A stretch of DNA of 64,000 bases from NCBI RefSeq assembly GCF_006704125.1, contig NZ_VIGH01000006.1, positions 1 to 64,000 of the forward strand, written 5' to 3'. This document shows positions 40,717-50,700 of the stretch, in pieces. The stretch is from Rhodococcus spelaei. Its GTDB lineage: Bacteria > Actinomycetota > Actinomycetes > Mycobacteriales > Mycobacteriaceae. The notes beneath the pieces were generated by a model. That model was not told the origin of the DNA and made no database searches. It was given only the letters and a program-made list of their open reading frames with translations. A program made the translations under genes and the position numbers. Every line of letters begins with the position of its first letter. The stretch's first letter is position 1.

Positions 40717-41631
40717 TCATTCGCCGTCGGCGGCGGCGTCCAGCAGCACCCGGCAGCGCTCGAGCAACTCCGCTCGCAACGGTGCCGCCCGCTCGGCCAG
40801 CGCCGACTGCGTCCGCACGTAGTCGGCCCGACCGGCCGCCGTCTCGATCGGCACCGGCGAGTAGCCCAGTTCTGCCAGGTCGTAGGGGCTCGCCCGCATG
40901 TCCAGTTCGCGGGCGTCGATCGCAAGCTCGAAGCAGCGCAGGAGCAGATCCGAGTCGATCAGCGGGACCAACTTGTAGCACCACTTGTACAAGTCCATGC
41001 CGGCGTGCAGGCAGCCCGGCTGCTCGCGGGCGGCCTGGTCCTCGCGGCGCAGCGGAATCTCGTTGCGGCCCACCGCGTCCGCGGTGAAGAACCGGAACGC
41101 GTCGTAATGCGAGCAGCGCAGGTTCATCGACTCGACCACCGCGTCCGTGCCGTCGGGACCGAGCCGCAGCGGCGTGCCGGAATGCCGGACCGCCTGCTCG
41201 CCGCCGCGATAGACCATCGCCCACTCGTGCAGGCCGAAGCAGCCGAGCTGTGCGGGCCGCGCGGCGGTGCCGGCGAGCAGTCGTGCGGTGAACTCAGCCA
41301 TGGAACGGCGCTGGCCGAGCAACCGCGGGTCGGGCTCGGCGGCGCCGTCCTCGCACCGGCGGTAACCGGAGTACTCCCAGTACTCACGCGCCGCCGGACC
41401 GGTCAGGCGCACCCCGAACCCGGGATGCCAGCGCCGCAGCTGGGTCGGGCGCAGGCTGTAGTAGGTGAACAGGAAGTCGATCACCGGGTGCTTCTCGCCA
41501 CGGGTCTGCCGCGACACGTGCGGGCCGATCAGCGCGTCCACCCGCTCCCGGTGTGCGTCCCGGCGGGCGGTCCACTCGGCCTGCGAGAGCACGAGTGGAC
41601 CGCCCGAGACTGCCGAGTCCGTCACCGTCAC
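40717..41631 (-). CDS. Conserved actinobacterial protein (often labelled 3-methyladenine DNA glycosylase)
   Basis: A 304-residue cytosolic protein. I recognise the sequence type KHPVIDFLFTYYSLRPTQLR followed by RWHPGFG, which occurs in many actinobacteria and is commonly annotated as 3-methyladenine DNA glycosylase. I see no helix-hairpin-helix or AlkA/Tag motif to prove that activity, so the function should be treated as unknown. Conserved blocks include GCFGLHEWAMVYRG, MNLRCSHYDAFRFF and HAGMDLYKWCYKLVPLIDSD. GTG 41631 overlaps the CNNM stop by 4 bp, so it is the last gene of that operon. Confidence 0.65.
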   Translation of the reverse strand: MTVTDSAVSGGPLVLSQAEWTARRDAHRERVDALIGPHVSRQTRGEKHPVIDFLFTYYSLRPTQLRRWHPGFGVRLTGPAAREYWEYSGYRRCEDGAAEPDPRLLGQRRSMAEFTARLLAGTAARPAQLGCFGLHEWAMVYRGGEQAVRHSGTPLRLGPDGTDAVVESMNLRCSHYDAFRFFTADAVGRNEIPLRREDQAAREQPGCLHAGMDLYKWCYKLVPLIDSDLLLRCFELAIDARELDMRASPYDLAELGYSPVPIETAAGRADYVRTQSALAERAAPLRAELLERCRVLLDAAADGE

Positions 41632-42716
41632 GGCGTCCGCTGCCCCGGCACCGCATCGTCGACGCGGTGCGTGGCGTCGCGCACGGTCCCGACGAACTCC
41701 TCGACGAGGTCCTCGAGCGCGACGATGCCGGTGGTGATGCCGTCGGCGTCGACCACGGCACCGAGGTGACTGCTGGCCCGCCGCAAGGTGGACAGCGCTT
41801 CCTCGAGCGGCATCTGCATCCGCAGCTGCGGCAGCGGTCGCACGTCCGAGCGCGGGATCATCGTGTCCGGTCCCGCGGACTCGTCGAGCACCTCGTCGAG
41901 CACGTCCTTGAGGTGCAGGTAGCCGGCGATCGTGCCGTCCGCCAGCAGCGCCGGATAACGTGAGTAACCAGTCTCGGCGACCGCACGCTCGACGTCGCCG
42001 AGCGTGGTGCCCGCATCGGTCAGCGGCACCGTGTGCACCTTGGACAGGGGGATCGACACATCCGCGACCGTGAGGTCGGTGGTGTGCAGCGCCTGGGTGA
42101 GTCGGCGGTGCTCCTCCTCGTCGATCAGGCCCTCAGAACGCGACTCGCCGATCATCTCCGCCAGCTCCAGCGCGGAGACGGTGGTGTCGAGTTCGTCCTT
42201 CGGCTCCACCCGCATCAGACGCAGGATGGAGTTCGCGCACCAGTTGTAGAACGCGATCAGCGGCTTGGCCATCTTGATGAAGCCGAGATGGATCGGCACC
42301 AGCAGCATCGCGCTGCGCTCCGGACCGGCGATGGCGATGTTCTTCGGAACCATCTCGCCGAGCAGGATGTGCAGCACCACGACCAACGCCAGTGCGACCG
42401 TGAAGGCGATCGGGTGCAGCAGCGTGTCGGGTACGCCGAACAGGTCGAGCGGCTTCTCGATCAGGTGCGCGATCGCCGGCTCGCCGACGCGACCGAGAAG
42501 GATCGAACAGATCGTGATGCCCAACTGCGCGCCCGCGAGCATCAGCGACAGGTGCTCGCCGGCGCGAATGACGGTGCGGGCCCGCTTCTTGCCTTGCGCC
42601 TCGAGTGCCTCCAGGCGGTCGCGGCGGGCGGAGATCAGGGCGAACTCGGCCGCCACGAAGAAGGCGTTGCCGGCCAGCAACAGCACCGCGAGCAGGACAG
42701 CGAACAGGTCACCCAT
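41628..42716 (-). CDS. CNNM/CBS-domain membrane protein, copy 2 (Rv1841c-like)
   Basis: A 362-residue member of the CNNM/HlyC-CorC family: an N-terminal CNNM transmembrane domain ([61 protein letters not shown]), then two CBS domains ([20 protein letters not shown] linker; [20 protein letters not shown]). The family is linked to magnesium or divalent-cation transport. It overlaps the previous CNNM gene by 8 bp and is shorter, lacking the CorC-associated C-terminal domain. The hemolysin label sometimes given has no support here. Confidence 0.9.
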   Translation of the reverse strand: MGDLFAVLLAVLLLAGNAFFVAAEFALISARRDRLEALEAQGKKRARTVIRAGEHLSLMLAGAQLGITICSILLGRVGEPAIAHLIEKPLDLFGVPDTLLHPIAFTVALALVVVLHILLGEMVPKNIAIAGPERSAMLLVPIHLGFIKMAKPLIAFYNWCANSILRLMRVEPKDELDTTVSALELAEMIGESRSEGLIDEEEHRRLTQALHTTDLTVADVSIPLSKVHTVPLTDAGTTLGDVERAVAETGYSRYPALLADGTIAGYLHLKDVLDEVLDESAGPDTMIPRSDVRPLPQLRMQMPLEEALSTLRRASSHLGAVVDADGITTGIVALEDLVEEFVGTVRDATHRVDDAVPGQRTP

Positions 42717-44106
42717 GCGTGGACTCCTCGGTGTCGGTCGACGCGGTGGCCGCGTGCTTGCTGATCTCCTCGGCCGGGACCGGGGTCAGGGACACGCGGT
42801 CGATGCGCCTGCCGTCCATACCGGTGACGCGGGCGATCCAGCCGCCGTGCGCGTCCGGGCGACCGTCGCCCGCCGGGTTCGGCAGCACGACCTCGTCGTC
42901 GACCTCGGGGATCCGGCCCAGGTGCGCCAGGACGAGCCCGCCGAGGGTGTCGTACTCGCCCTCCGGCGCGGCGTACCCGGTGGCGCGGCTGACCTCGTCG
43001 ATGCGCAGCAGGCCCGAGCAGATCCAGCTGTCGCCGCTGCGCTGCACCTCGATCTCCGGGTCGTCGTGCTCGTCCCGGACGTCGCCGACGATCTCCTCGA
43101 TCAGGTCCTCCATGGTCACCATGCCGGCGGTACCGCCGTACTCGTCGACGACGAGCGCGACCTGCATGCCGTCGGCGCGCACCTGCTCCATCACCGCGTC
43201 GCCGTCCAGGCTGGACGGGACGACCGGCACCTTCTGCGCGAGCGCGATCAGCGGGGTGGTCGCGCGGCCGGTGGTCGGCACCACGAACGCCTGCTTGATG
43301 TGCACGACGCCGACCGTGTCGTCCAGGTCACCGTCGACGACGGGGAACCGGGAAAAGCCGGTACGGGACGCGGCGTCGATGAGATCGGCCACCGTGTCAC
43401 GGATTTCGAGGGTCTCGATCTTGACGCGGGGCGTCATCAGCTCCTCCGCGCTGCGCTCGCCGAACCGCAACGAGCGGTCCACCAGCAGCGCGGTGGCCGG
43501 GTCGAGGGCGCCGCGGCGGGCGCTGATCCGGACCAGGGACCCGAGCTCCTGCGGGGAACGCGCGGATCGCAGTTCCTCGGCAGGCTCGATGCCGAGCCGG
43601 CGCACCACCCAGTTCGCGGTGCCGTTGAGACCGTTGATGGCCCACTTGAACACCTTCGAGAATCCGGCCATCGCTCCCGCCGTGAACCGGGCGATGCCCA
43701 GCGGATGTGCGATGGCCAGGTTCTTCGGGACGAGCTCACCGAAGACCATCGACAGCGATGTCGCGATGATCAGCGCGGCCGCGAGCGAGATGCCTGAGGC
43801 GACCGACTCGCTGACGTTCATCGCGGACAGGATCGGGGTGATGAACTTCGCCAGCACCGGTTCTGCGATGTAACCGGTGATCAGTGTGGTGATGGTGATG
43901 CCGAGCTGCGCGCCCGACAGCTGGAAGGACAGGGTGCGGTGCGCGTGCTGGACCTGGCGCGAGCGCCGGTCGCCGCCGCGCGCGTGCGCATCGACGGTGC
44001 TGCGTTCGAGAGCGGTGAGCGAGAACTCCGCAGCGACGAACAGGGCGGTGCCCGCGGTCAGGGCGAGAAAGCCGATCAGGCTGACGACGGTGAGTGCGAT
44101 CTGCAT
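42709..44106 (-). CDS. CNNM/CBS-domain membrane protein, copy 1 (Rv1842c-like)
   Basis: A 465-residue membrane protein with a CNNM domain (about residues 1-190), a CBS pair ([40 protein letters not shown]) and a C-terminal CorC_HlyC domain ([27 protein letters not shown]). Such proteins are proposed exporters or sensors of magnesium and cobalt. ATG 44106 follows GGGGGCG by 7 nt and lies 3 nt after the end of a short reading frame. The gene pair heads an operon with its smaller paralogue and the conserved protein. Confidence 0.9.
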   Translation of the reverse strand: MQIALTVVSLIGFLALTAGTALFVAAEFSLTALERSTVDAHARGGDRRSRQVQHAHRTLSFQLSGAQLGITITTLITGYIAEPVLAKFITPILSAMNVSESVASGISLAAALIIATSLSMVFGELVPKNLAIAHPLGIARFTAGAMAGFSKVFKWAINGLNGTANWVVRRLGIEPAEELRSARSPQELGSLVRISARRGALDPATALLVDRSLRFGERSAEELMTPRVKIETLEIRDTVADLIDAASRTGFSRFPVVDGDLDDTVGVVHIKQAFVVPTTGRATTPLIALAQKVPVVPSSLDGDAVMEQVRADGMQVALVVDEYGGTAGMVTMEDLIEEIVGDVRDEHDDPEIEVQRSGDSWICSGLLRIDEVSRATGYAAPEGEYDTLGGLVLAHLGRIPEVDDEVVLPNPAGDGRPDAHGGWIARVTGMDGRRIDRVSLTPVPAEEISKHAATASTDTEESTHG

Positions 44107-44109
44107 CGT

Positions 44110-44280
44110 CTATCGCCCCCGACTCGGGGTTCGAGATGGGATGGGGTGGGAATCGTGTGGAGCGCCGGGTTTGTCGCCCGGCTCGGTAGAGGAGCCCTCC
44201 GAAGTGGAAGCCCCGTCGCCGGATTCGGCGTCGCCGGAATGAGCGGAGCCGGCGGGCTCCAGTGTGGGTGCCTCAGGCAC
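44110..44280 (-). CDS. Short Ser/Pro/Gly-rich peptide leading the CNNM operon
   Basis: A possible 56-residue product, VPEAPTLEPAGSAHSGDAES followed by an acidic and Pro/Ser-rich low-complexity tail. The main evidence is the position of a strong ribosome site, AGGAAGG, 5-6 nt before GTG 44280, and the stop only 3 nt before the ATG of the CNNM gene. It may be a leader peptide that couples translation, or a small protein. The same frame can be extended to 44427, but lacks a ribosome site there. The 380-bp gap otherwise holds only a -10 element. Confidence 0.45.
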   Translation of the reverse strand: MPEAPTLEPAGSAHSGDAESGDGASTSEGSSTEPGDKPGAPHDSHPIPSRTPSRGR

Positions 44281-44425
44281 CTTGTTCCTTCCTGTCGTGC
44301 CCGGGGGAGGCGGATCGGGTTGACCCACCCCGGCCGTCCCGTCGGCCTCGGGTGTCCGGGACACGGACTGTCCGAAGCTGTAGATGGGTACGGCAAACCG
44401 GGCGCACTGTTGCGTCGAGACCATC

Positions 44426-44431
44426 ATTCTA
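44426..44431 (-). promoter_or_regulatory. -10 element of the CNNM operon
   Basis: TAGAAT on the minus strand, 146 bp before GTG 44280 and about 57 bp downstream of the guaB1 stop. No good -35 is seen. Confidence 0.5.
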
Positions 44432-44487
44432 CCGGCAGCGGGCGTTATGTCCTCTTGGGCCGACGGGCCGGGAACGTTGCGGCGTCG

Positions 44488-45927
<1,440 letters not shown>

Positions 45928-46806
45928 TCAGGACGCTACCGGGTCCGCGGCCGGCTCGCCGGGGGTCGAGCGGGCCTGCGAGCGCGAGAGTTCCACGGTG
46001 GTCACGATCATCACGATCACCGCCACGACGATCACCGCGATGCCGGGCCCGGCGACGCGCAGGCGTTCACCGAGGACCGTGAACCCCAGGAAGGCCGCGA
46101 CCAACGGCTCCCCGATGGTGATCGCGGGCAACGACGCGGCGAGTGATCCGGCGTGAAAGGCGAGCTGCTGCAGGTAGAAACCGCCGATTCCCGCGACGAC
46201 CAGTCCCCAGGTCACCCAGTCGGTGAGGACCGCGCCGAGGCCGTGGTCGAAGTTCGTGATCACCGGCTTGGTCATCGCGACTGCGACGCCGTACAGCGCG
46301 CCGCTGGCGAATCCGAGCAGCAGCGCGCGCGGGCCGGGCCCGATCCGGGCCGCGCTCACCGCAACCGCGACGACGCACAGTCCGGCGAGGACAGCCAGTG
46401 GAATCACCCAGTGCCGCAGCGTCGCCGAGTCGTCACCCTCGGTCGGGTCGCCGACGACGAGGAACACCGCGAGTGAGACGGCGAGGGCGATCGCGGTGGC
46501 CCAGGTGCGCCCGGTCATCCGGGTCCCGGAGAACCTGGCGGACAGGGGCAGCGCGAACAGCAGGGTGCTCACGATCAGTGGCTGCACGACCAGTACCGAG
46601 CCGAGACCGAGTGCGGCGGCCTGGAACCCGTACCCGCCGACGTCGCCGAGCAGTCCGGCCCACCAGCGGGGACTGCGGATCAGTTCGCCCAGCAGCGCGT
46701 CGTCCTCGGAGACACCGGCGGCCGCGTTCTGCTGGAAGACCGAGCCGACGGCGAACAGCAGTGCCCCGACGAGCGCGAGCGCGATGGCGAGCAGCGGCAG
46801 GTCCAT
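45928..46806 (-). CDS. DMT-superfamily (EamA-like) permease
   Basis: A 292-residue integral membrane protein with about ten hydrophobic segments in two repeats, for example LLAIALALVGALLFAVGSVF, VLVVQPLIVSTLLFALPL and VAGPGIAVIVVAVIVMIVTT. The pattern with VFQQNAA early and LAASLPAITIGEPLVAAFLG late is usual for the drug/metabolite transporter superfamily. The substrate cannot be told. Only 5 nt separate it from the helicase and 3 nt from guaB1. Confidence 0.85.
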   Translation of the reverse strand: MDLPLLAIALALVGALLFAVGSVFQQNAAAGVSEDDALLGELIRSPRWWAGLLGDVGGYGFQAAALGLGSVLVVQPLIVSTLLFALPLSARFSGTRMTGRTWATAIALAVSLAVFLVVGDPTEGDDSATLRHWVIPLAVLAGLCVVAVAVSAARIGPGPRALLLGFASGALYGVAVAMTKPVITNFDHGLGAVLTDWVTWGLVVAGIGGFYLQQLAFHAGSLAASLPAITIGEPLVAAFLGFTVLGERLRVAGPGIAVIVVAVIVMIVTTVELSRSQARSTPGEPAADPVAS

Positions 46807-46811
46807 GCCTG

Positions 46812-48170
46812 TCAGCTTCCTCCTCGGCGCCTGCCTCCGCTCGCTCCCGCGCCGCGACCGCCGCGCGATCCACCGCGAACTCCGCGCACCGTCGTCGATC
46901 CGGGTCGCTTGCGTCGGTCGCCCTGCCGGGAGGGCTTGCTCTCGGCGGTCGGCGTCGGGACGGATGCGGTCGGGGTGGGGACCGGCACGCCGCTCGGCGC
47001 TCGCGCACCGGTCAGCGCGGTCAGTCGCGGGTGCCCGGGGCGCACGTCGACGCCGACCAGGTCGATGCCCGCCTTGCGAGTCAGCGCGGCGACCTCCGCG
47101 CGCTGGTCTTCGGTCACCAGTGTCACCACGGTGCCGGTCTCGCCGGCCCGCGCCGTACGGCCGGCTCGGTGCAGGTAGTCCTTCGCTTCGGCGGGAGGGT
47201 CCACGTGCACGACGAGGGAGATGTCGTCGACGTGGATGCCGCGGGCGGCAACGTCGGTCGCGACGAGCACCGGCGTCTCGCCCGAGGTGAACGCCGCGAG
47301 GGCATGGGTACGGTAGTTCTGCGACTTGCCGCCGTGCAGCGCGCCCGCCACGACCCCGACCGAACGCAACTGCTCGACCACCCGGTCCACGCCGTGCTGG
47401 GTGCGCACGAACAGGATTGTCCGGCCTGCCCGCGCGGCGATCTCCGCGACGACGGCCTGCTTGTCGGTCCGGGAGACGAAGAGCATGTGGTGGTCGGTGC
47501 CCTCGACCACCGCGGCCGCCGCAGTGGTCGCGTGCGTCACCGGATCACGCAGGTACGTGCGGACCAGCGTGTCCACCTCGCCGTCGAGGGTGGCCGAGAA
47601 GAGCAGCCGCTGACCGGTTGCAGGAGTGCGGTCGAGCAGAGTGGTCACCTGGGGGAGGAAGCCGATCTCGGCCATGTGGTCGGCCTCGTCGATCGTCGTC
47701 ACGCGCACGTCCTGCAGCGACACGGCGCCCTGGTCGATCAGGTCGGCGAGGCGTCCGGGCGTCGCGACGAGCAGATCCACCCCGCGCGCAAGCCGCTGCG
47801 CCTGCTTCTTGGTGGGCACACCGCCGTAGACGACGGCGAGGCGAAGGCCGAGCGCCAGCGCCGACTCGTCCAGGGCCCGTTCGATCTGCGCCGCAAGCTC
47901 TCTCGTCGGCGCGAGCACCAGGCCGCGGGGGCGACCCGGCGCACTCGGCGCCCCGGCGAGTCGGACCAACATCGGCAGCCCGAAGGCCAGCGTCTTGCCG
48001 GACCCGGTGGGGCCGCGGCCGAGGACGTCACGGCCGGCGAGGATGTCGGGAATGGTCGCGGCCTGGATCGGGAACGGGGCGGTGATCTTCTCCCGGTTCA
48101 GGGACTGCACGAGCAGCGGTGGCAGCCCGAGGGCCGCGAAGGTGGGCCCGGTCGAGGCGGGAGTGGACAT
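46812..48170 (-). CDS. DEAD-box RNA helicase, short type
   Basis: A 452-residue DEAD-box helicase. Q motif FAALGLPPLL with PFPIQAATIP, motif I GRGPTGSGKT, motif II IDEADHMA (DEAD), motif III FSATLDG, motif VI HRAGRTARAG. The C-terminal 70 residues are Gly/Arg/Ser-rich. ATG 48170 follows GGAGG by 9 nt; the frame can be read further but it lacks similarity and crosses the SOS-like operator of the next gene. It leads the operon with the DMT permease and guaB1, and is a sister of the long helicase at 50701. Confidence 0.93.
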   Translation of the reverse strand: MSTPASTGPTFAALGLPPLLVQSLNREKITAPFPIQAATIPDILAGRDVLGRGPTGSGKTLAFGLPMLVRLAGAPSAPGRPRGLVLAPTRELAAQIERALDESALALGLRLAVVYGGVPTKKQAQRLARGVDLLVATPGRLADLIDQGAVSLQDVRVTTIDEADHMAEIGFLPQVTTLLDRTPATGQRLLFSATLDGEVDTLVRTYLRDPVTHATTAAAAVVEGTDHHMLFVSRTDKQAVVAEIAARAGRTILFVRTQHGVDRVVEQLRSVGVVAGALHGGKSQNYRTHALAAFTSGETPVLVATDVAARGIHVDDISLVVHVDPPAEAKDYLHRAGRTARAGETGTVVTLVTEDQRAEVAALTRKAGIDLVGVDVRPGHPRLTALTGARAPSGVPVPTPTASVPTPTAESKPSRQGDRRKRPGSTTVRGVRGGSRGGRGAGASGGRRRGGS

Positions 48171-48352
48171 GACGGGGTTGCCTCCGATGATCGGCGCCGG
48201 ATCGTGAGGAACGGGTCCGCGCAGGTCGAGACTACCCGGATCTCGGTGTCGATCTCGCAGCCGCAACACATCCTGGCTGACGGCGAGGACGTCAGGTCGG
48301 TGCCAGGTCACCCCGCCCTGGCCGATTCCTGTCGGTGGTCCGGTGCATGATG

Positions 48353-48378
48353 AGAAGTCGAACATACATTCGACTTCT
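48353..48378 (+). promoter_or_regulatory. Perfect inverted repeat with LexA-like core upstream of DUF4262 gene
   Basis: A 10-bp perfect inverted repeat (AGAAGTCGAA and TTCGACTTCT) around CATACA. Its core, TCGAACATACATTCGA (48358-48373), matches the SOS consensus TCGAAC-N4-GTTCGA at all but one position (A for G at position 11). The symmetric arms extend further than a normal SOS box, so a different dimeric repressor is possible. A TACATT -10 candidate (48365-48370) lies inside, and the ATG is 12 nt after the repeat. Confidence 0.6.
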
Positions 48379-48390
48379 GGGAGGGCCACC

Positions 48391-48876
48391 ATGTGTGAGA
48401 TCTGTGACGGAATGACGCCGGAGCAGGCCCGGCGAGCGATGTTGCACACCATCGACCGGTGCGGGTGGGCGCTGCAGTACGTGGAGTCCGCCATCGACGA
48501 CCGGGGTGTTCACCCGGCCTTCTGCTACACCGTCGGACTGACCGAGATCGACTGTCCGGAGGTGGTACTCACCGGGCGGGTGGCCGACCAGTCGGCGGTG
48601 GTCCTCAACGAACTCGGCCACCGGATGTGGCACGGCGACCATCTGGAGCCGGGGGAGCGGATCTCCGCGGGCGGCCTCGATCTGTTCCTCGTTCAGGTGC
48701 GCGAATGCGAGTCGTGGCTGCTCAGTGCCGTCGGACTGTACGGGCAGGGGCAGGTGAGCGCGGTGCAGGCGGTGTGGGCGGACTGTCAGGGGCGGCTGCC
48801 GTGGGAGGGAGCGATCAGTTCGACGATCGTGCAGCCGCTGCTCGGGCCACCGCCGGGCGGGCGGATCGTGGCCTGA
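48391..48876 (+). CDS. DUF4262 family protein
   Basis: A 161-residue protein of the DUF4262 family, seen widely in actinobacteria and of unknown role. The first residues contain CEICDGMTPEQARRAMLHTI, and YTVGLTEIDCPEVVLTGR and GHRMWHGDHLEPGERIS are the conserved core. Two cysteines in MCEIC and one near the CGWALQYVE segment could bind metal. ATG 48391 has GGAGGG 6 nt upstream. It is alone and divergent from the helicase operon, and directly preceded by the palindrome above. Confidence 0.82.
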   Translation: MCEICDGMTPEQARRAMLHTIDRCGWALQYVESAIDDRGVHPAFCYTVGLTEIDCPEVVLTGRVADQSAVVLNELGHRMWHGDHLEPGERISAGGLDLFLVQVRECESWLLSAVGLYGQGQVSAVQAVWADCQGRLPWEGAISSTIVQPLLGPPPGGRIVA

Positions 48877-48914
48877 TCGGATCGAGTTCCGTGCCCCTCG
48901 CCAGGAATAATGTC

Positions 48915-48928
48915 ATAAGGCAGCTTAT
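48915..48928. repeat. Inverted repeat ATAAG-GCAG-CTTAT
   Basis: A perfect 5-bp inverted repeat with a 4-nt centre in an AT-rich patch between the DUF4262 gene and the gnd terminator. It may be an operator or a weak transcription stop. No gene start lies close by. Confidence 0.3.
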
Positions 48929-49006
48929 CGGCAGTTGAGGGGCGCGGTGTGGATCGGAACCTGCGGTTACCGGATGCCACGAGGGGAGGGGCGGGCCCTC
49001 GGTGCA

Positions 49007-49055
49007 CCGATGGTTTCCCGTCGTGACGGATACGTTCACGACGGGAGACCATCGG
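49007..49055. terminator. Long hairpin between DUF4262 gene and gnd
   Basis: A 20-bp stem (CCGATGGTTTCCCGTCGTGA with its near-complement, one G-T pair) around a 9-nt loop, 36 nt beyond the gnd stop. It can form on either strand and most likely ends the gnd transcript; there is no T-run. Confidence 0.65.
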
Positions 49056-49090
49056 AGTTGCCTGGGAGCGCTGAGTTGTTGCCGGGAGTG

Positions 49091-50542
49091 CTACGCCTCG
49101 ATCTCGGAACGGTCGCCGCTCCAGAGGGTGTGGAACTTGCCGGGACCGTCGATGCGCTCGTAGGTGTGAGCGCCGAAGTAGTCGCGCTGCCCCTGGGTCA
49201 GCGCAGCGGGCAGTCGCTCGGCGCGCAGGCCGTCGTAGTACGAGAGGGAGGAGGCGAACCCCGGAACCGGGATGCCCAGCGTCGTGGCGGTCGCCACGAC
49301 GCGGCGCCAGCTGTCGATGCCGGTCTCGATGGCCTCGCGGAAGTATGGGGCCAGTACCAGACTCGGAAGCTCCGGGTTCTGGTCGTAGGCCTCCTTGATG
49401 CGATTGAGGAACTGGGCCCGGATGATGCAGCCGCCGCGCCAGATGGTGGCAAGGTCGGCGGGCTTCAGGTCCCAGCTGTACTCGACGCTGCCGGCCTTGA
49501 TCTGGTCGAAGCCCTGCGCGTACGCGATGATCTTCGACGCGTAGAGCGCCGCGCGGATGTCCTCGGTGAACTGCGCGACGTCACTGGGCTTGTCGCCGAG
49601 CGCGCCGGACGCGAGGCCGACCGCGGCCTTGCGCTGCTCGCGGGAGCCGGACAGCGCGCGGGCGAAGACAGCCTCGGCGATGCCGGTCACAGGAACGCCG
49701 AGGTCGAGGGCGGACTTGACAGTCCAGCGGCCCGTCCCCTTCTGCTCGGCGGCGTCGACGATCACGTCCACGAGGGCGTTGCCGGTCTTGGCGTCCTTCT
49801 GCCGCAGCACCTCGGCGGTGATCTCGATCAGGTAGGACTCGAGCGTGCCTGCGTTCCACTCGGTGAACACGTCGGCGATCTGCCCCGCGTCGAAGCCGAG
49901 CGCGTCGCGGAAGAGGTGGTACGCCTCACCGATCAGCTGCATGTCGGCGTACTCGATGCCGTTGTGCACCATCTTCACGAAGTGGCCCGAACCGTCGGGG
50001 CCGATGTGGGTGCAGCACGGTGTGCCGTCGACGACAGCGGCAACCGACTCGAGCAGTGGGCCGAGTGCCGCGTACGACTCCTTCGGTCCACCCGGCATGA
50101 TCGACGGGCCGTTGAGCGCGCCCTCCTCGCCGCCCGAGATGCCGGCGCCGACGAAGTGCAGTCCGCGCTCACGCAAGGCGGCCTCGCGCCGAATCGTGTC
50201 CGTGTACAACGCATTTCCGCCGTCGATGATGATGTCGCCCGGCTCCATCGCTGCGGCGAGCTCCTCGATCACCGCGTCGGTCGCCTCGCCGGCCTTGACC
50301 ATGATGAGCACTCGGCGCGGCTTCTGCAGCGCACCGACGAACTCCTCGACGGACTCGGTGCGGACGAAGTCGCCATCGCTGCCGTGCTCGGCGATCAGGG
50401 CGTCGGTCTTGGCGACGCTGCGGTTGTGCAGGGCAACCGTGTGTCCGTGACGAGCGAAGTTACGGGCGATGTTCGAGCCCATGACGGCGAGTCCGGTGAC
50501 TCCGATCTGGGCCCGTGCGGGGGCAGAGGTGTTGTCTGTCAT
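49091..50542 (-). CDS. gnd: 6-phosphogluconate dehydrogenase, decarboxylating
   Basis: Oxidises 6-phosphogluconate to ribulose-5-phosphate and CO2 with NADP in the pentose phosphate path. The 483-residue protein is the long dimeric form. Features are the Rossmann motif GLAVMGSNIARN, the NRS that follows (NADP-type), the substrate loop GAGISGGEEGALNGPSIMPG, catalytic lysine in GHFVKMVHNGIEYADMQLIG, and a C-terminal RGGCIIRAQFLNRI. It occupies the place of Rv1844c beside guaB1. ATG 50542 with AAAGG upstream. Confidence 0.96.
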   Translation of the reverse strand: MTDNTSAPARAQIGVTGLAVMGSNIARNFARHGHTVALHNRSVAKTDALIAEHGSDGDFVRTESVEEFVGALQKPRRVLIMVKAGEATDAVIEELAAAMEPGDIIIDGGNALYTDTIRREAALRERGLHFVGAGISGGEEGALNGPSIMPGGPKESYAALGPLLESVAAVVDGTPCCTHIGPDGSGHFVKMVHNGIEYADMQLIGEAYHLFRDALGFDAGQIADVFTEWNAGTLESYLIEITAEVLRQKDAKTGNALVDVIVDAAEQKGTGRWTVKSALDLGVPVTGIAEAVFARALSGSREQRKAAVGLASGALGDKPSDVAQFTEDIRAALYASKIIAYAQGFDQIKAGSVEYSWDLKPADLATIWRGGCIIRAQFLNRIKEAYDQNPELPSLVLAPYFREAIETGIDSWRRVVATATTLGIPVPGFASSLSYYDGLRAERLPAALTQGQRDYFGAHTYERIDGPGKFHTLWSGDRSEIEA

Positions 50543-50651
50543 GACCTACACCTTTCCCTGCCCGCCGGGGGAACGAAAGTTCAGGTCTCGCAAGCTGGAC
50601 TCGGCGGCGTGGTTGCCGGTCCCGGTGACCACGCAGAGAGGTCCGGAACGA

Positions 50652-50688
50652 CGATGCCACCGCCTGCGCAGTGCAGGCGGTGGCATCG
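50652..50688. terminator. Hairpin after the long DEAD-box helicase
   Basis: A perfect 16-bp stem (CGATGCCACCGCCTGC with its complement) and a 5-nt loop, 13 nt beyond the helicase stop codon on the minus strand. Confidence 0.75.
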
Positions 50689-50700
50689 GATCACGGTAGG

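Noticed and set aside
49007-49055. GlxR/Crp-type site within GTGA...TCAC of the hairpin
   Set aside because: The spacing between half sites is too long for the TGTGA-N6-TCACA consensus; the hairpin explains the symmetry.
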